A DNA stretch of 64,000 nucleotides, taken from NCBI GenBank assembly GCA_963728495.1, contig CAVSKI010000003.1:558001-622000 (forward strand), in the 5' to 3' direction. A program made the translations under genes and the position numbers. Each line of letters begins with the position of its first letter. Within the stretch, counting starts at the first letter, position 1. A model generated the notes under the pieces. That model saw only the letters and a list, made by a program, of their open reading frames with translations, ran no database searches and had not been told where the DNA came from. Of this stretch, positions 1-9,338 are shown one piece after another. This DNA comes from JACVRW01 sp963728495 (GTDB taxonomy: Bacteria > Actinomycetota > Thermoleophilia > Solirubrobacterales > Thermoleophilaceae).

Positions 1-20
1 GCCGGTCGCTCAGCGCCGTC

Positions 21-1232
21 TCACGCGAGTGCGCCCCTGGGCACAATCGCGAACCTCACGGCGAAGCCGGCCGCGAACAGCGCCAGCCCGAAGCCGAGAA
101 AGGCCAGGCTGCTGCCCGTGAAGGGCAGCGAATCCGCCTGTGAGGCGGCCGCGGCGGGCTCGAAGGCCCGGGCGTTGGTCAACGCCGATCCGTTCGGATC
201 CGTGTCGTCGGCCAGCTCGAGCGCAGGTGCGGTGTCACGCAGCGCCTCTCGCGAGCCCGTCGGCTCGTCCGATCCCGACGGCTCCCCGGAGCCGAACGAA
301 CCGCCGGTCGGGGACGTCCCCGAACTGGACGGCAGGACATCGTCGCCTCCGTCCTGCTCGCTCGGCACACCCGCGGTTGTGGCCGTCCCGCCCGCTCCGA
401 TCTGGACCGTGCCGATCGAGTCCTGGGTGGTCTGGCCGCTGGTACCGCTTCCGGCGCCACTGCCGCTGGAAGCGTCGTTTCCGTCGCTCAGGACGCGAAC
501 CGGTGCGTCGGGCGAGAGCGAGCTCACCTGCACGGTGCCGACGGAGTCCGCGGCCGACTGGGGGGCGCCGCTCTCGGTCGCGCGAGAGCTGTCGCCGTCG
601 CTGGCCACCCGGGCCGGGGCAAACAGCTCCAGCGCCCCGATCTGAACCGTGAAGACGGAGTCGTCGACGCTCTGCGGTCCTCCCGACGTGCCGGTACCGG
701 CACCGCCGTCGTCACCGTCACTCACCACCCGCGCGGGTGCGTGAGCGTCGATCGATCCGGCCTGGGCCGTCACGGCCGAGTCGCGAGTCGTCTGGTCCGC
801 GCCGCTCGAGCCGCTCCGCGAACCGTTGTCGCCATCGCTGGCCACCCGCACCGGAGCGTTCACATCCGCCGATCCGATCTGCGCGGTCCCGATCGAATCG
901 TCGGCCGCCTGGGAGCCGCCTCCGGATGCGCCCGGCGCGGTGTTGTCACCGTCGCTGAGCACCCGGACCGGAGCGTTCACTCGCACCGATCCGACCTGCC
1001 CCGTGCCGATCGAGTCGTTCGTCGATTGAGTGCCGCCGCCGGACGTGGCCGGCGACCCGTTGTCGCCGTCACTGGCCACCCGGACCGGGGCGTTCACATC
1101 CACCGATCCGACCTGTGCGGTCAGGGCCGAGTCGTTGACCTGCTGGTTCACTGCGGGCAAGGCGTTCGCCGGTCCTGCCGAGAGGGCCAGGACGAGCGCG
1201 CTTGCACCCAGCGCTATAGCGCTGCGATTCAT
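21..1232 (-). CDS. LPFTG-anchored repeat surface protein
   Basis: A 403-residue secreted protein. Residues 1-24 form a signal peptide ending ANA. Residues 30-282 hold six full and one partial copy of a repeat of about 39 residues with the pattern Q..DS..T.Q.GS..VNAPVRV.SDGDN followed by a Gly/Ser linker. A Ser/Gly/Glu/Asp-rich stretch follows, then LPFTG at residue 369, a hydrophobic segment and a short tail with one Arg, as in sortase substrates. The start is supported by AAGGAG about eight bases upstream. The alternation of a beta-strand-like core and a linker recalls self-assembling envelope proteins such as chaplins and rodlins, but that is only a resemblance. No sortase gene lies in the window. 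Confidence 0.8.
   Translation of the reverse strand: MNRSAIALGASALVLALSAGPANALPAVNQQVNDSALTAQVGSVDVNAPVRVASDGDNGSPATSGGGTQSTNDSIGTGQVGSVRVNAPVRVLSDGDNTAPGASGGGSQAADDSIGTAQIGSADVNAPVRVASDGDNGSRSGSSGADQTTRDSAVTAQAGSIDAHAPARVVSDGDDGGAGTGTSGGPQSVDDSVFTVQIGALELFAPARVASDGDSSRATESGAPQSAADSVGTVQVSSLSPDAPVRVLSDGNDASSGSGAGSGTSGQTTQDSIGTVQIGAGGTATTAGVPSEQDGGDDVLPSSSGTSPTGGSFGSGEPSGSDEPTGSREALRDTAPALELADDTDPNGSALTNARAFEPAAAASQADSLPFTGSSLAFLGFGLALFAAGFAVRFAIVPRGALA
387..1145 (-). repeat. tandem 39-codon repeats in the surface protein gene
   Basis: Seven tandem units of 38-42 codons, the last only 16 codons, encode residues 30-282. The first three are the most alike (VNAPVRV and SDGDN kept exactly); later units drift (AHAPARV, LFAPARV, PDAPVRV). 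The gradient suggests recent duplication at the N-terminal side. Confidence 0.85.
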
Positions 1233-1308
1233 GTCACTTCTCCTTGGTTCGTACTTGAGTCAGCGGTGAGCCGGAAGACGTTCCGGCTCGTGGGTCAACC
1301 GGGAACGG

Positions 1309-2120
1309 CTAACCAGGGCGCTCGAGTACGGACACGAAGAGGACCGGGCGGAAGAAAGCTCCGTCGACCCTGATGCGGCGCGCCAGGGCCGGTCCGGCCA
1401 ACATGAGCGCCGCGGCGAGCAGCGCGAAGGCGCCGATGCTGAAGCTGGTGGAAGAGGCCGATGCCGCCGATCCGGCGCCGGCAGGGAGTTCGAGGGTCGC
1501 GCTGGTGCCGCCGTCGGCTGACCGAAGCCGGGCGTGGCGGTGGTGCGTCGGCGCGGCTCGGCACGACGCGGTGACCCGCTCGACGCTCGGCCAACGGTAC
1601 GCGCTCGGAAGGGCCGGCGGTACGCGGCGGAGTCGTTGCGCTGCGGCGCGGACTTCTGCCCGCTGGGCCCGGAGGGCGCCCTGCTCAGGGCTCGAACGCC
1701 GTCTCCGGGATCGCCGGGGGAAGGGGCAGCCGGCCGCGCGGGAGCGGCCGGCCGCGCGGGGGCCACTGCTGTCTCGACGCTGCGAACGGCGGTGTCGACC
1801 ACGGACTGCGCAGGCGTCGAGGCTTTGGACACCGTCTGGGCGGCCCGCTCGACCACAGGCCGCGCGGGGGCCACTACCTCGGCCGCGGTCTGCTGGACGG
1901 CGACTTGCGCCTGCGCCGTGGTATCGAGGGCCACCGCGCCGGCGGCCGTGGCGGTCTGTCCCAGCTGAGCCGTTACTCCGGCGGCCGAGGGCTGGACGGA
2001 TGAAAGGTCAGAGGCCTGGGCGGCGGCCGGGAGCGAGCAGGTCGCCGCGAGGACCAGCATGGTCAACCGCGCTCCGCGGTTGCGAAGGAGATGCCGGATG
2101 TGTCGAGCCCCTGCCCGCAT
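1309..2120 (-). pseudogene. second surface protein, reading frame broken
   Basis: The frame opening at 2120 encodes an N-terminal hydrophobic signal (TMLVLAATCSLPAAAQA) and an Ala/Val/Gln-rich region, then an Arg/Pro-rich stretch, and would end at 1260 without a membrane anchor. From about 1520 down to the stop at 1309 a different frame encodes ELPAGAGSAASAS, a clear transmembrane segment (FSIGAFALLAAALMLAGPALA split here as FSIGAFALLAAAL and MLAGPALA) and a basic tail ending LLFV-like VSVLERPG. That is the expected C-terminus of a cell-wall protein, so at least one frameshift lies between about 1500 and 1620. It may be a real mutation or an assembly error in this very GC-rich stretch. It sits directly upstream of the LPFTG repeat gene in the same orientation. 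Confidence 0.65.
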
Positions 2121-2164
2121 GTCTTAAGTGTCGGCGTCCGGGCAGTCGCGATTACCCTTGCGGC

Positions 2165-2548
2165 TCAGCCGTAGAACAAATGTCCGAAGCGCCGCACCGC
2201 GTCGTAGTAGACGTTGGCCGTGCTGCGACACAGCCCGCGCTGGTACCACGGCCGCGTGGCGCAGTGGGCGTACATGTCGTTTCGGAACCACTTGTCGCAT
2301 TTGAGCTGGCCCTGCCGAGCGGCATAGCAAGCGTCGTGTTTCGCGCAGGCGGCGGTGAAGTTGAACCAGCGGCCCGAGTCGGGCACGAGCTGGTCGCCCA
2401 CGCCGCCCGGACCGCAGGCGGTGGTGGCCTCTTGCGCCTCGGCCACACTCGGCGCCAGGTCGGTCGGGCTCTTGGCCGACGCGCCGGCGGGCGCGGCAAG
2501 CGCGAGCGCCGCCACGAGGGCGACGAACAGGACGATCCTGCGATGCAT
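2165..2548 (-). CDS. secreted phospholipase A2 (prokaryotic type)
   Basis: A 127-residue protein with a signal peptide (about residues 1-24, ending AGASA). It carries the phospholipase A2 active-site signature CAKHDACY at residues 68-75, where His71-Asp72 is the catalytic dyad, and several Cys residues for disulphides. Length and layout match the small bacterial/fungal secreted PLA2 family, which hydrolyses the sn-2 ester of phospholipids outside the cell. AAGGAGG precedes the start by a few bases. It stands alone between the surface protein genes and metH. Confidence 0.85.
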   Translation of the reverse strand: MHRRIVLFVALVAALALAAPAGASAKSPTDLAPSVAEAQEATTACGPGGVGDQLVPDSGRWFNFTAACAKHDACYAARQGQLKCDKWFRNDMYAHCATRPWYQRGLCRSTANVYYDAVRRFGHLFYG

Positions 2549-2600
2549 GCGGCTCCTCCTTGTCGAGGCGCCTCCGCGTGCACCCTATCCCGATCCGGAG

Positions 2601-5600
2601 CTACGCAGGCACTTCGTCTGCCGAGGGCACCTCGCTGCCGCGCTCGGTTCCGGCGATCACCTCGTCGGGTGCCTTCTGCTTGGGGATGAAGCCCGACTTC
2701 ATGCCGAAGTAGACCGCCTGGGGGTGGTGGGCGATGATCGCCACCGTCGACTGCTCCGGCATCACCGCGAAGCCGTCGGAGAGCGACATGCCGATCGACT
2801 CGAGGCCGAGCAGGCGCCACACCTTCTCGTGCTCGGATTGGTCGGGGCAGGCCGGATACCCCCACGAGTAGCGCCTGCCCTCGTCGAGCTCGATGCCAAA
2901 GCCGCGGCGCGCCTCGGAGTGCAGCCATTCGGCCAAGCCTTCGGCCGTCTGGACCCCCAGCCCGTGGGTGTAGAGCTGCTCGGCGAACTCGCCGTCGCGC
3001 TCGAGCTGGGCCATCAGGTCGGTCACCTCGGGCCCCACCGTCACTCCCTGAAGCGCAACCACGTCGCGCTCGCCGGAGCTGAGCGGCCGGAAGAAGTCGG
3101 CCAGGCAGATGCGGTCGTGCTTGGGCTGGCGCGGGAAGCTCAGGCGCTCCAGCTCACGCTCGGGATCGGCGGGATCGAAGACCACGATCTCGTTGCCGTC
3201 CGAGTTGCAGGGGAAGTAGCCGAGCTTGGCCCGCGGATGCAGATAGTCCTGCTCGCGCCACATGCGCTCGAGGCGCGGGGCGAAGCCCTCCTCCTCGCCG
3301 TCGCCGTGCACGAGCCGCTCCCACTCCTCGCCCTTCACCCCGCGACCGCCCCAGTGCAGCTTGAACAGCACGTGTCGATCGAGGTGGGGATATACGTCGT
3401 CGAGGTCGACCTCCGGCTCACGCACGCCCCAGTAGGGCGGCTCGGGAATCGGGTTATCGGTGCGGGCGGCCGAGCGCGCCGAGGAATCGGTGACCGGCGG
3501 GCCGTCGTCGACCACGACCGGCTTCTCGCGCAGCTCCTTGGCCTCGGATCGGAAGCGCTCCACCAGCGCTTGGCGCGTCTCCTCGTCCACGAGCTGGTCC
3601 ACGGTGGCGAGCCCGGCGAACGCGTCCTTGCAGTAGTAGACGCCGGGCTCGTAGATCTCGTCGGAGTCCTTGCCCTTCGGATAGAGGATCCGGCGGCCGA
3701 AGTCGCGGTTGATGGCTGCGCCGCCCACCAGAACCGGGAACTCGAGCCCGCGCTGGTGCAGCTCCTGCACGCAGGTGGGCATCTGTTTCGAGGTGGACAC
3801 GAGCAGCGCCGAAAGCCCGATCGCGTCGGCCTCGTTCTCGATCGCCGCGTTGATGATGGTGTCCACCGGCACCTGCTTGCCGAGGTCGATCACCGTGTAG
3901 CCGTTGTTGGTGAGGATCGTGTTCACCAGCGACTTGCCGATGTCGTGGACGTCGCCGAACACGGTGGCGATCACGACCTTGCCCTTTGTATGCCCTTCCA
4001 TGCGCTCGAGGTAGTTCTCGAGCTGCGCCACGGCGCGCTTCATCACCTCGGCCGACTGAAGCACGAAGGGCAGGATCAGCTCACCGGCGCCGAACTTGTC
4101 GCCCACCTCCTTCATGGCCGGCAGCAGCACGCCGTTGAGCGTCGGCACCGCGCCGATCTTCTCGACGGAGCGGTCGATCCAGTCCTCCACGCCCTCCTTC
4201 TTGCGGCGCAGGATGTGGAAGTGCAGCGCCTCCTCGGGCTCCATGCCCTCGGTGGGGTCGGTGCCCGCGTCGTCCAGGTCCTCCTCGCCCTTCTCCTCGA
4301 AGTGGGCGATGAAGCGCTCCAGCGCGTCCTCGCGGCGGTTGAACACGAGGTCGTCGGCCAGCTCGCGCTCGTTGTCGCTGATCTCGCCGTAGGGCGTGAT
4401 GTGGTTGGGGTTGACCATCGCCAGGTCGAGGCCAGCCTCGACGCAGTGATGGAGGAAGACCGAGTTGAGCACGGCGCGCGCGCCCGGCGACACGCCGAAG
4501 GAGACGTTGGACACCCCGAGCGAGGTCTTCACGCCCGGCAGCTCGGACTTGATCAGCTCTATGCCCTCGATGGTGGCCACCGCGGACGGCCGCCACTCCT
4601 CGTCGCCGGTGGTGAGCGTGAAGGTCAGGGCGTCGAAGATGAGCGCCTCGCGGTCGAGCCCGTGCTCGTCGCAGGCCAGCCCGACGATCCGCTTGGCCAC
4701 CTCCAGCTTGCGCTCGGCGGTCTTGGCCATGCCGACCTCGTCGATCGTGAGGGCGATCAGCGCCGCGCCGTGCGCCTTGGCCAGCGGGGCGACGATGTCG
4801 AGCTTGTCGCGACCCGCCTCCAGGTTGACCGAGTTGACGATCGCCCGGCCCGGGATGGCCTCGAGCGCGGCCTGGATCACTTCCGGCTCAGTGGAGTCGA
4901 TCTGAATTGGCGCCGGCTGGGAGAGCGAGATGCGCTTGACCACCTCGCGCATCTGGACGTCCTCGTCCTGGCGCTCGGTCAGCGCAACGCACACGTCGAG
5001 CACGTGCGCTCCACCTTCGACCTGGTCCTCGGCCACGCGCATGATGCCGTCGTAGTCGTCGGCCAGCAGCAGCTCCTTGGCCTTGCGGGAACCCTGCGAG
5101 TTCACCCTCTCGCCCACGAGCGTCGGGCGCGGCTCCTGCACCAGCGAGGTGGCGGTCATCATGGAGGACACGAGCGCCTCGCGCGATCCGGGCCGCTCGG
5201 CCACCTCGCGACCACCCACGCGGTCGACGATCGCGCGGATGTGGTCGGGCGTGGTCCCGCAGCAGCCGCCGACGATGCCGACGCCGTAGCGCTCCACGAA
5301 CTCCTGCAGCGTGCCGGCCAGCGAGTCCGGCTCCTCGGGGAAGATCGTCTCGCCGTTCGGTCCCTGCAGGGGAAGGCCGGCGTTGGGGATGCAGTGCACC
5401 GGCAGCGGGCTGAACTCGCCCAGGTAGCGGATGGCGTCGCGCATGTCCTCGGGCCCGGTGGAGCAGTTGAGCCCAATCACGTCGACGTCGAGCGACACGA
5501 GCGTGGTGAGCACGGCCTGGATGTCGGTGCCCAGCAGCATCTTGCCGCCGTTGGGCAGCAGCGAGACGCTCGTCTGGATAGGCAGCGTCCGGCCGGTGAG

Positions 5601-6170
5601 CTTGAACGCCTCGCGGGCGCCGAAGACAGCGGCCTTGACCTCGAGGATGTCCTGCGCGGTCTCGATGACGATGAGGTCGGCGCCCCCCTCAACCAGGCCG
5701 CGAGCCTGTTCGGTGAAAACCTCGGCCAGCTCGCGGAAGGTGATCTTGCCCAGCGTGGGGTCGTCAGAGGCCGGCAGGTGGCCCGTGGGTCCGATCGAGC
5801 CGGCCACGAAACGGTCCTCGCCGGCCGCCGCGCGCGCGATCTCCGCCGCTCGGCGGTTGATCTCGGGCGTGTGCTCGCCCAAGCCCCACTCGTCGAGCTT
5901 GATGCGGCTGGCCTGGAAGGTGTCGGTCTGCAGCGCCTCGGCGCCCGCGTCGAGCATCGACTCGTGCACGCCCTGAATCACGTCCGGGCGATTGAGCACG
6001 AGCGCCTCGTGGCACTTGCCGGGCAGGCCCCCGTAGTCCTCCTGGGTCAGGTCGAGCTGCTCGAGCGTGGCGCCCATGCCGCCGTCGAAGACGACAACGC
6101 GCCCGTTTGCAGCCTCGATGTAGTCATGCCGGGAAGCCAACGTCCGAACCATGGTACCGAACCTTGACAC
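2601..6170 (-). CDS. metH: cobalamin-dependent methionine synthase
   Basis: A 1189-residue MetH with all four modules. The homocysteine domain (about 1-330) has zinc ligands in GLNCSTGP near residue 234 and GGCCGTTPDH near residue 302. The methyltetrahydrofolate (pterin) domain follows (about 340-620, starting TLVGERVNSQGS). The B12 domain carries DVHDIGKSLV near residue 737, whose His ligates cobalt. The C-terminal activation domain (about 880-1180) ends with the conserved GYPACPDQSEH segment. It transfers methyl from 5-methyl-THF to homocysteine in the cytoplasm. Only 54 bp separate it from the upstream glycosyltransferase gene, leaving no room for a cobalamin riboswitch. A start at codon 7 (MVRTLA) is also possible. 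Confidence 0.97.
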   Translation of the reverse strand: MSRFGTMVRTLASRHDYIEAANGRVVVFDGGMGATLEQLDLTQEDYGGLPGKCHEALVLNRPDVIQGVHESMLDAGAEALQTDTFQASRIKLDEWGLGEHTPEINRRAAEIARAAAGEDRFVAGSIGPTGHLPASDDPTLGKITFRELAEVFTEQARGLVEGGADLIVIETAQDILEVKAAVFGAREAFKLTGRTLPIQTSVSLLPNGGKMLLGTDIQAVLTTLVSLDVDVIGLNCSTGPEDMRDAIRYLGEFSPLPVHCIPNAGLPLQGPNGETIFPEEPDSLAGTLQEFVERYGVGIVGGCCGTTPDHIRAIVDRVGGREVAERPGSREALVSSMMTATSLVQEPRPTLVGERVNSQGSRKAKELLLADDYDGIMRVAEDQVEGGAHVLDVCVALTERQDEDVQMREVVKRISLSQPAPIQIDSTEPEVIQAALEAIPGRAIVNSVNLEAGRDKLDIVAPLAKAHGAALIALTIDEVGMAKTAERKLEVAKRIVGLACDEHGLDREALIFDALTFTLTTGDEEWRPSAVATIEGIELIKSELPGVKTSLGVSNVSFGVSPGARAVLNSVFLHHCVEAGLDLAMVNPNHITPYGEISDNERELADDLVFNRREDALERFIAHFEEKGEEDLDDAGTDPTEGMEPEEALHFHILRRKKEGVEDWIDRSVEKIGAVPTLNGVLLPAMKEVGDKFGAGELILPFVLQSAEVMKRAVAQLENYLERMEGHTKGKVVIATVFGDVHDIGKSLVNTILTNNGYTVIDLGKQVPVDTIINAAIENEADAIGLSALLVSTSKQMPTCVQELHQRGLEFPVLVGGAAINRDFGRRILYPKGKDSDEIYEPGVYYCKDAFAGLATVDQLVDEETRQALVERFRSEAKELREKPVVVDDGPPVTDSSARSAARTDNPIPEPPYWGVREPEVDLDDVYPHLDRHVLFKLHWGGRGVKGEEWERLVHGDGEEEGFAPRLERMWREQDYLHPRAKLGYFPCNSDGNEIVVFDPADPERELERLSFPRQPKHDRICLADFFRPLSSGERDVVALQGVTVGPEVTDLMAQLERDGEFAEQLYTHGLGVQTAEGLAEWLHSEARRGFGIELDEGRRYSWGYPACPDQSEHEKVWRLLGLESIGMSLSDGFAVMPEQSTVAIIAHHPQAVYFGMKSGFIPKQKAPDEVIAGTERGSEVPSADEVPA

Positions 6171-6224
6171 GAATGTGTGAAGGTTGTGGTCCTTGGCGTT
6201 GGCGACGGGCTCTGACTCGGGGCC

Positions 6225-8552
6225 CTAAGCCTCGGCCTCGGCCGCGTCCCCGCGACCGCTCCCCAGCTGCACCGGGGAGGCATGCATCGCCCGCAGGCGC
6301 AGGTCCTTCCAGGTCATCCCCTCGCGCACCAGCGCGGGCATGCCCATGCCGACCGCGGTGGCGATCTCCACCGCCTGCAGGATGATCCCGTAGGCCAAGG
6401 CGTCCGTCTTGCCGACTCCGTAGGCCGAGAGCACGGCCACGCATGCGGCCTGGAACACGCCCAGGTTCGACGGCGTGGCGGGCAGCGCGGCCGTGACGTT
6501 GACCGCGAAGAGAACCGCCGCGGCGGCTCCCAGGCCGGCCCGCTCGTCGAGCCCGAGGGCCACGAGCAGCAGGTAGCAGGCGAGCCACTGGAGCGCCCAG
6601 GCGCTGAGCTGGGTGATCGCCGCCCAGCCGCCGAGCCGCGGCCGCCGGAACACTTCGAGGCCCGAGCGCACCTGCAGCAGGGCCCGCCGCGCCACGACGG
6701 CCGCCTGCTGGACACGCTGGAAACGCGACGGCTTGCCACGCCGCAGCAGCCACGGCGCGGCTACCACCAACCCGATCACCACCAGCGGCGCGATCGTGGC
6801 GATCACGAGCGCGTCCTCGCCGCCGCGGAAGATGCCCACGGTGGCGAACATCACGCCGCCCAGGAGGGCCAGCGCCAGGAGGTTGAGCAAGGTCTGGGAG
6901 ACCATCGTGCCGAGCACGACCGGGAAGCGCTCGCGCATGCGGCCCAGACGCCGCGCCAGGATCAGCGCCCGGCTGGGCTCGCCGAGGCGGGCGGGCAGGG
7001 TGGCTGACATCAGCACGCCCACCATGGTTGCCCGGGCGGTGTCGCGCCGGCGCACCCGGATGCCCGGGAGGGCGGCTCGCAGAATCGCGTGCCACGCCTC
7101 GGCGCGCAGCAGCATGGAGGCGCACATCAGGGCGAAGGCCACGAGCACCCAGATCGGGGTGGCGGCCACAACCGCCCGGCCGATCGATTCGATGCCTATT
7201 CGCTGCAACGCCAGCGCAGCGAGCGCCGTGCCGCCCACGACGCCGGCCGCCACAAGCCCGCGCCGCAGCGTGCGCATCGCACGCGGGCGCCCTCGGGCCG
7301 CGTCGGTCGGCTCGAGCGATGGCAGCCGGCGCGGAGGGATTCGCGGCCCCGGCTCGGCCGGCTTGGCGCCCACCGCCACCGCGAAGCGGGCTGCGCGACC
7401 CTCGGGCTGCGGTTGGGTCAAGGCTTCCTCGTACACCTCCGTGACCTCGCGGGCCACCTGCGGCCAGGCGAAGCGCTCGGCGCGCTCGCGGGCGCAGCTC
7501 GCCATGCGAGCCCGGCGGTCGGGATCGAGCGCCAGGTCGCGCAAGGCCTCTCCCAGCTCCACGGCGTCGCCGGCCGGCACGAGCAGGCCGTCCTGGCGGT
7601 CGCGCACCACGTTGCGATAGCCGGCGATCCGGGAGGCCACGACGGGAGTGCTCGAGGCAAAGGCCTCGGTGAGCACCATGCCAAAGCTCTCGCCGCCCAG
7701 CGAGGGCGCGCAGAGCAGATCGGCCGCACCCAACAGCCGCCACTTCTGCTCGTCGGACACCCGGCCCACCACGTCGACCCCCTCCGCGTCGAGTAGGAGG
7801 GGCGCCACCTCCTCGCGGGTGGCTCCGGCGATGGTGAGGCGTGCGTCCACGCCCGCGCCGCGCAGCGCCTCGAAGGAGCGGAGCAACACCGGCAGGCCCT
7901 TGCGCTCCTCGGCGCGACCGACGAACAGCAGCTGGAGTTGCTCGTTGGGACGATTGCTGCCTGGGCGCGCGGCGTCGAGGTCGACTCCGTTGGGCACGAT
8001 GCGGTACCGGCCACCGTAGAAGCGGCGGGCGGTCCACTCGGCGGCCTCCGAGACGGCAATGCGGGCATTGAGCTTCGAGTAGAGGCGACGGGCGCCGAAA
8101 ACGTTGGCGGCCATCGTGCCGGCCACCCAACTGCGCGAGTAGGTGTGGAAGGTCGCGACCGTGGGAGGGCCGGCCATCTCGGTGGCGTACCAGCCGGCGG
8201 CGGCCGCGTTGGGCTCGTGGATGTGAACCACGTCGAAGCTGCCGTTGCGCAATTCCCTGCTCAGCGTGGAAACCGCTTCGGGGAACAGCGAGAGGTTCGA
8301 AACCGCCCCGTTCAGCGGCATGCCGAGCGTGCGTCCCAGCGGGATCACGTGATCGGGCAGGGGGCGCTGCTCCGGCGGGGCGCCGCGATGCAGGACACGT
8401 GTCAGGCGGTCGTCGGGGTCGTAGGGGACAAGCAGCCGGACCTGGTGGCCCTGGGTCAGTAGCTCTTCCGCGAGAGCTTCCACATGTCGCCCGACTCCGC
8501 CTGGGTACGTGTACGAATAAGGCGAGACCAGCGCTATACGCACGGACATCAT
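6225..8552 (-). CDS. GT4 glycosyltransferase fused to a flippase-like membrane domain
   Basis: A 775-residue two-part protein. Residues 1-390 are a GT-B family 4 glycosyltransferase of the PimA type: it begins RIALVSPYSYTYPGGVGRHV, has the donor-site region GESFGMVLTEAFAS near residue 289 and ends with VYEEALTQPQ. After a linker of roughly 40 residues, residues 430-740 contain many hydrophobic segments with the pattern of the lysylphosphatidylglycerol-synthase transmembrane/UPF0104 family (LPARLGEPSRALILARR, TPSNLGVFQAACVAVLSAYG). The glycosyltransferase probably sugars a lipid at the inner membrane face, and the membrane half may move or accommodate it; that link is inference. The fusion is unbroken in one frame. 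Confidence 0.85.
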   Translation of the reverse strand: MMSVRIALVSPYSYTYPGGVGRHVEALAEELLTQGHQVRLLVPYDPDDRLTRVLHRGAPPEQRPLPDHVIPLGRTLGMPLNGAVSNLSLFPEAVSTLSRELRNGSFDVVHIHEPNAAAAGWYATEMAGPPTVATFHTYSRSWVAGTMAANVFGARRLYSKLNARIAVSEAAEWTARRFYGGRYRIVPNGVDLDAARPGSNRPNEQLQLLFVGRAEERKGLPVLLRSFEALRGAGVDARLTIAGATREEVAPLLLDAEGVDVVGRVSDEQKWRLLGAADLLCAPSLGGESFGMVLTEAFASSTPVVASRIAGYRNVVRDRQDGLLVPAGDAVELGEALRDLALDPDRRARMASCARERAERFAWPQVAREVTEVYEEALTQPQPEGRAARFAVAVGAKPAEPGPRIPPRRLPSLEPTDAARGRPRAMRTLRRGLVAAGVVGGTALAALALQRIGIESIGRAVVAATPIWVLVAFALMCASMLLRAEAWHAILRAALPGIRVRRRDTARATMVGVLMSATLPARLGEPSRALILARRLGRMRERFPVVLGTMVSQTLLNLLALALLGGVMFATVGIFRGGEDALVIATIAPLVVIGLVVAAPWLLRRGKPSRFQRVQQAAVVARRALLQVRSGLEVFRRPRLGGWAAITQLSAWALQWLACYLLLVALGLDERAGLGAAAAVLFAVNVTAALPATPSNLGVFQAACVAVLSAYGVGKTDALAYGIILQAVEIATAVGMGMPALVREGMTWKDLRLRAMHASPVQLGSGRGDAAEAEA

Positions 8553-8597
8553 GCTAACCGGAAGGGCCGCTTGAGCGGGTACGGCAAACTCCCCAAT

Positions 8598-9338
8598 GTG
8601 AGCGAAGCGCGCAACTACGTGAAATACACCTTCCTGAAGGTCGATCCGGCGTGGCGCCGGCGATCACCCGAGGAGCGGGCCGAGGACAAGCGCGAATTTG
8701 CGGCCGCGTGCCGGGAATTCGGCGCGGACCACTACCTGCGCGCCTATTCGCTGGTGGGCACCCGGGGCGACTGCGACCTGATGATCCGGGCGATCTCTCC
8801 CACGCTCGAACCGATCCACGAGCTCCACGTGCTGCTCAACCAGGCAGGGCTGATGCGCTTCGCCGACGTGCCGCATTCCTATCTGGCGATGACGAAGGAG
8901 TCGCCCTATTCCGACGAGCCGGACAAGCCGCTGGAGCCGCGGGCCGGGGCGGACTCGAAGTACTTCATCGTCTACCCAATGTGGAAGCGCCGCGACTGGT
9001 ACCAGCTACCGAGCGAGGAGCGCATGCGGATCATGCAGGAGCACATCGGGGTGGCGCGCCGCTTCACCGGCATCGAGACCAACACCGCCTACTCGTTCGG
9101 TCTCGACGATCAGGAGTTCGTGGTCGCCTTCGACGCCGACGACCCGGCCGAGTTCCTCGACCTCGTGCAGGAACTGAGGGCGACCGAGTCGAGTGCCTAC
9201 ACGGAGTCGGAAACGCCGATCTTCACCTGCATCGCCGGGTCGCTTGAACGGGTGCTCGACGCATTGGACGGCGAGCGAGCGGCGAGCCTCGTTCAGGACG
9301 CCGGCTTGACCAGCTCCGGAATCGTCACGAACTCGTAG
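8598..9338 (+). CDS. chlorite dismutase-family / coproheme decarboxylase-like protein
   Basis: 246 residues from GTG at 8598; the frame is open further upstream but would run into the divergent glycosyltransferase gene, and the family N-terminus matches MSEARNYVKYTF. It has the HemQ/Cld fold signature: VYPMWKRRDWY (Tyr126 corresponds to the reactive Tyr of actinobacterial/Firmicute coproheme decarboxylases) and MQEHIGVARRF, where His149 is the probable haem ligand, plus the C-terminal ARFT-like ESETPIFTC. The family converts coproheme III to haem b, or binds haem for other roles. No other haem gene is nearby, so the exact reaction is not certain. The 3' end overlaps the convergent deacetylase gene by 46 bp. 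Confidence 0.8.
   Translation: MSEARNYVKYTFLKVDPAWRRRSPEERAEDKREFAAACREFGADHYLRAYSLVGTRGDCDLMIRAISPTLEPIHELHVLLNQAGLMRFADVPHSYLAMTKESPYSDEPDKPLEPRAGADSKYFIVYPMWKRRDWYQLPSEERMRIMQEHIGVARRFTGIETNTAYSFGLDDQEFVVAFDADDPAEFLDLVQELRATESSAYTESETPIFTCIAGSLERVLDALDGERAASLVQDAGLTSSGIVTNS

Noticed and set aside
2355..6167. A 1270-codon open frame on the plus strand over metH
   Set aside because: It is antisense to an unambiguous MetH; long antisense frames are expected at this GC content, and its His/Arg/Leu-rich translation has no domain.
6171..6224. Possible cobalamin riboswitch upstream of metH
   Set aside because: Only 54 bp separate metH from the preceding gene, too short for the structure, and no B12-box-like sequence is visible.
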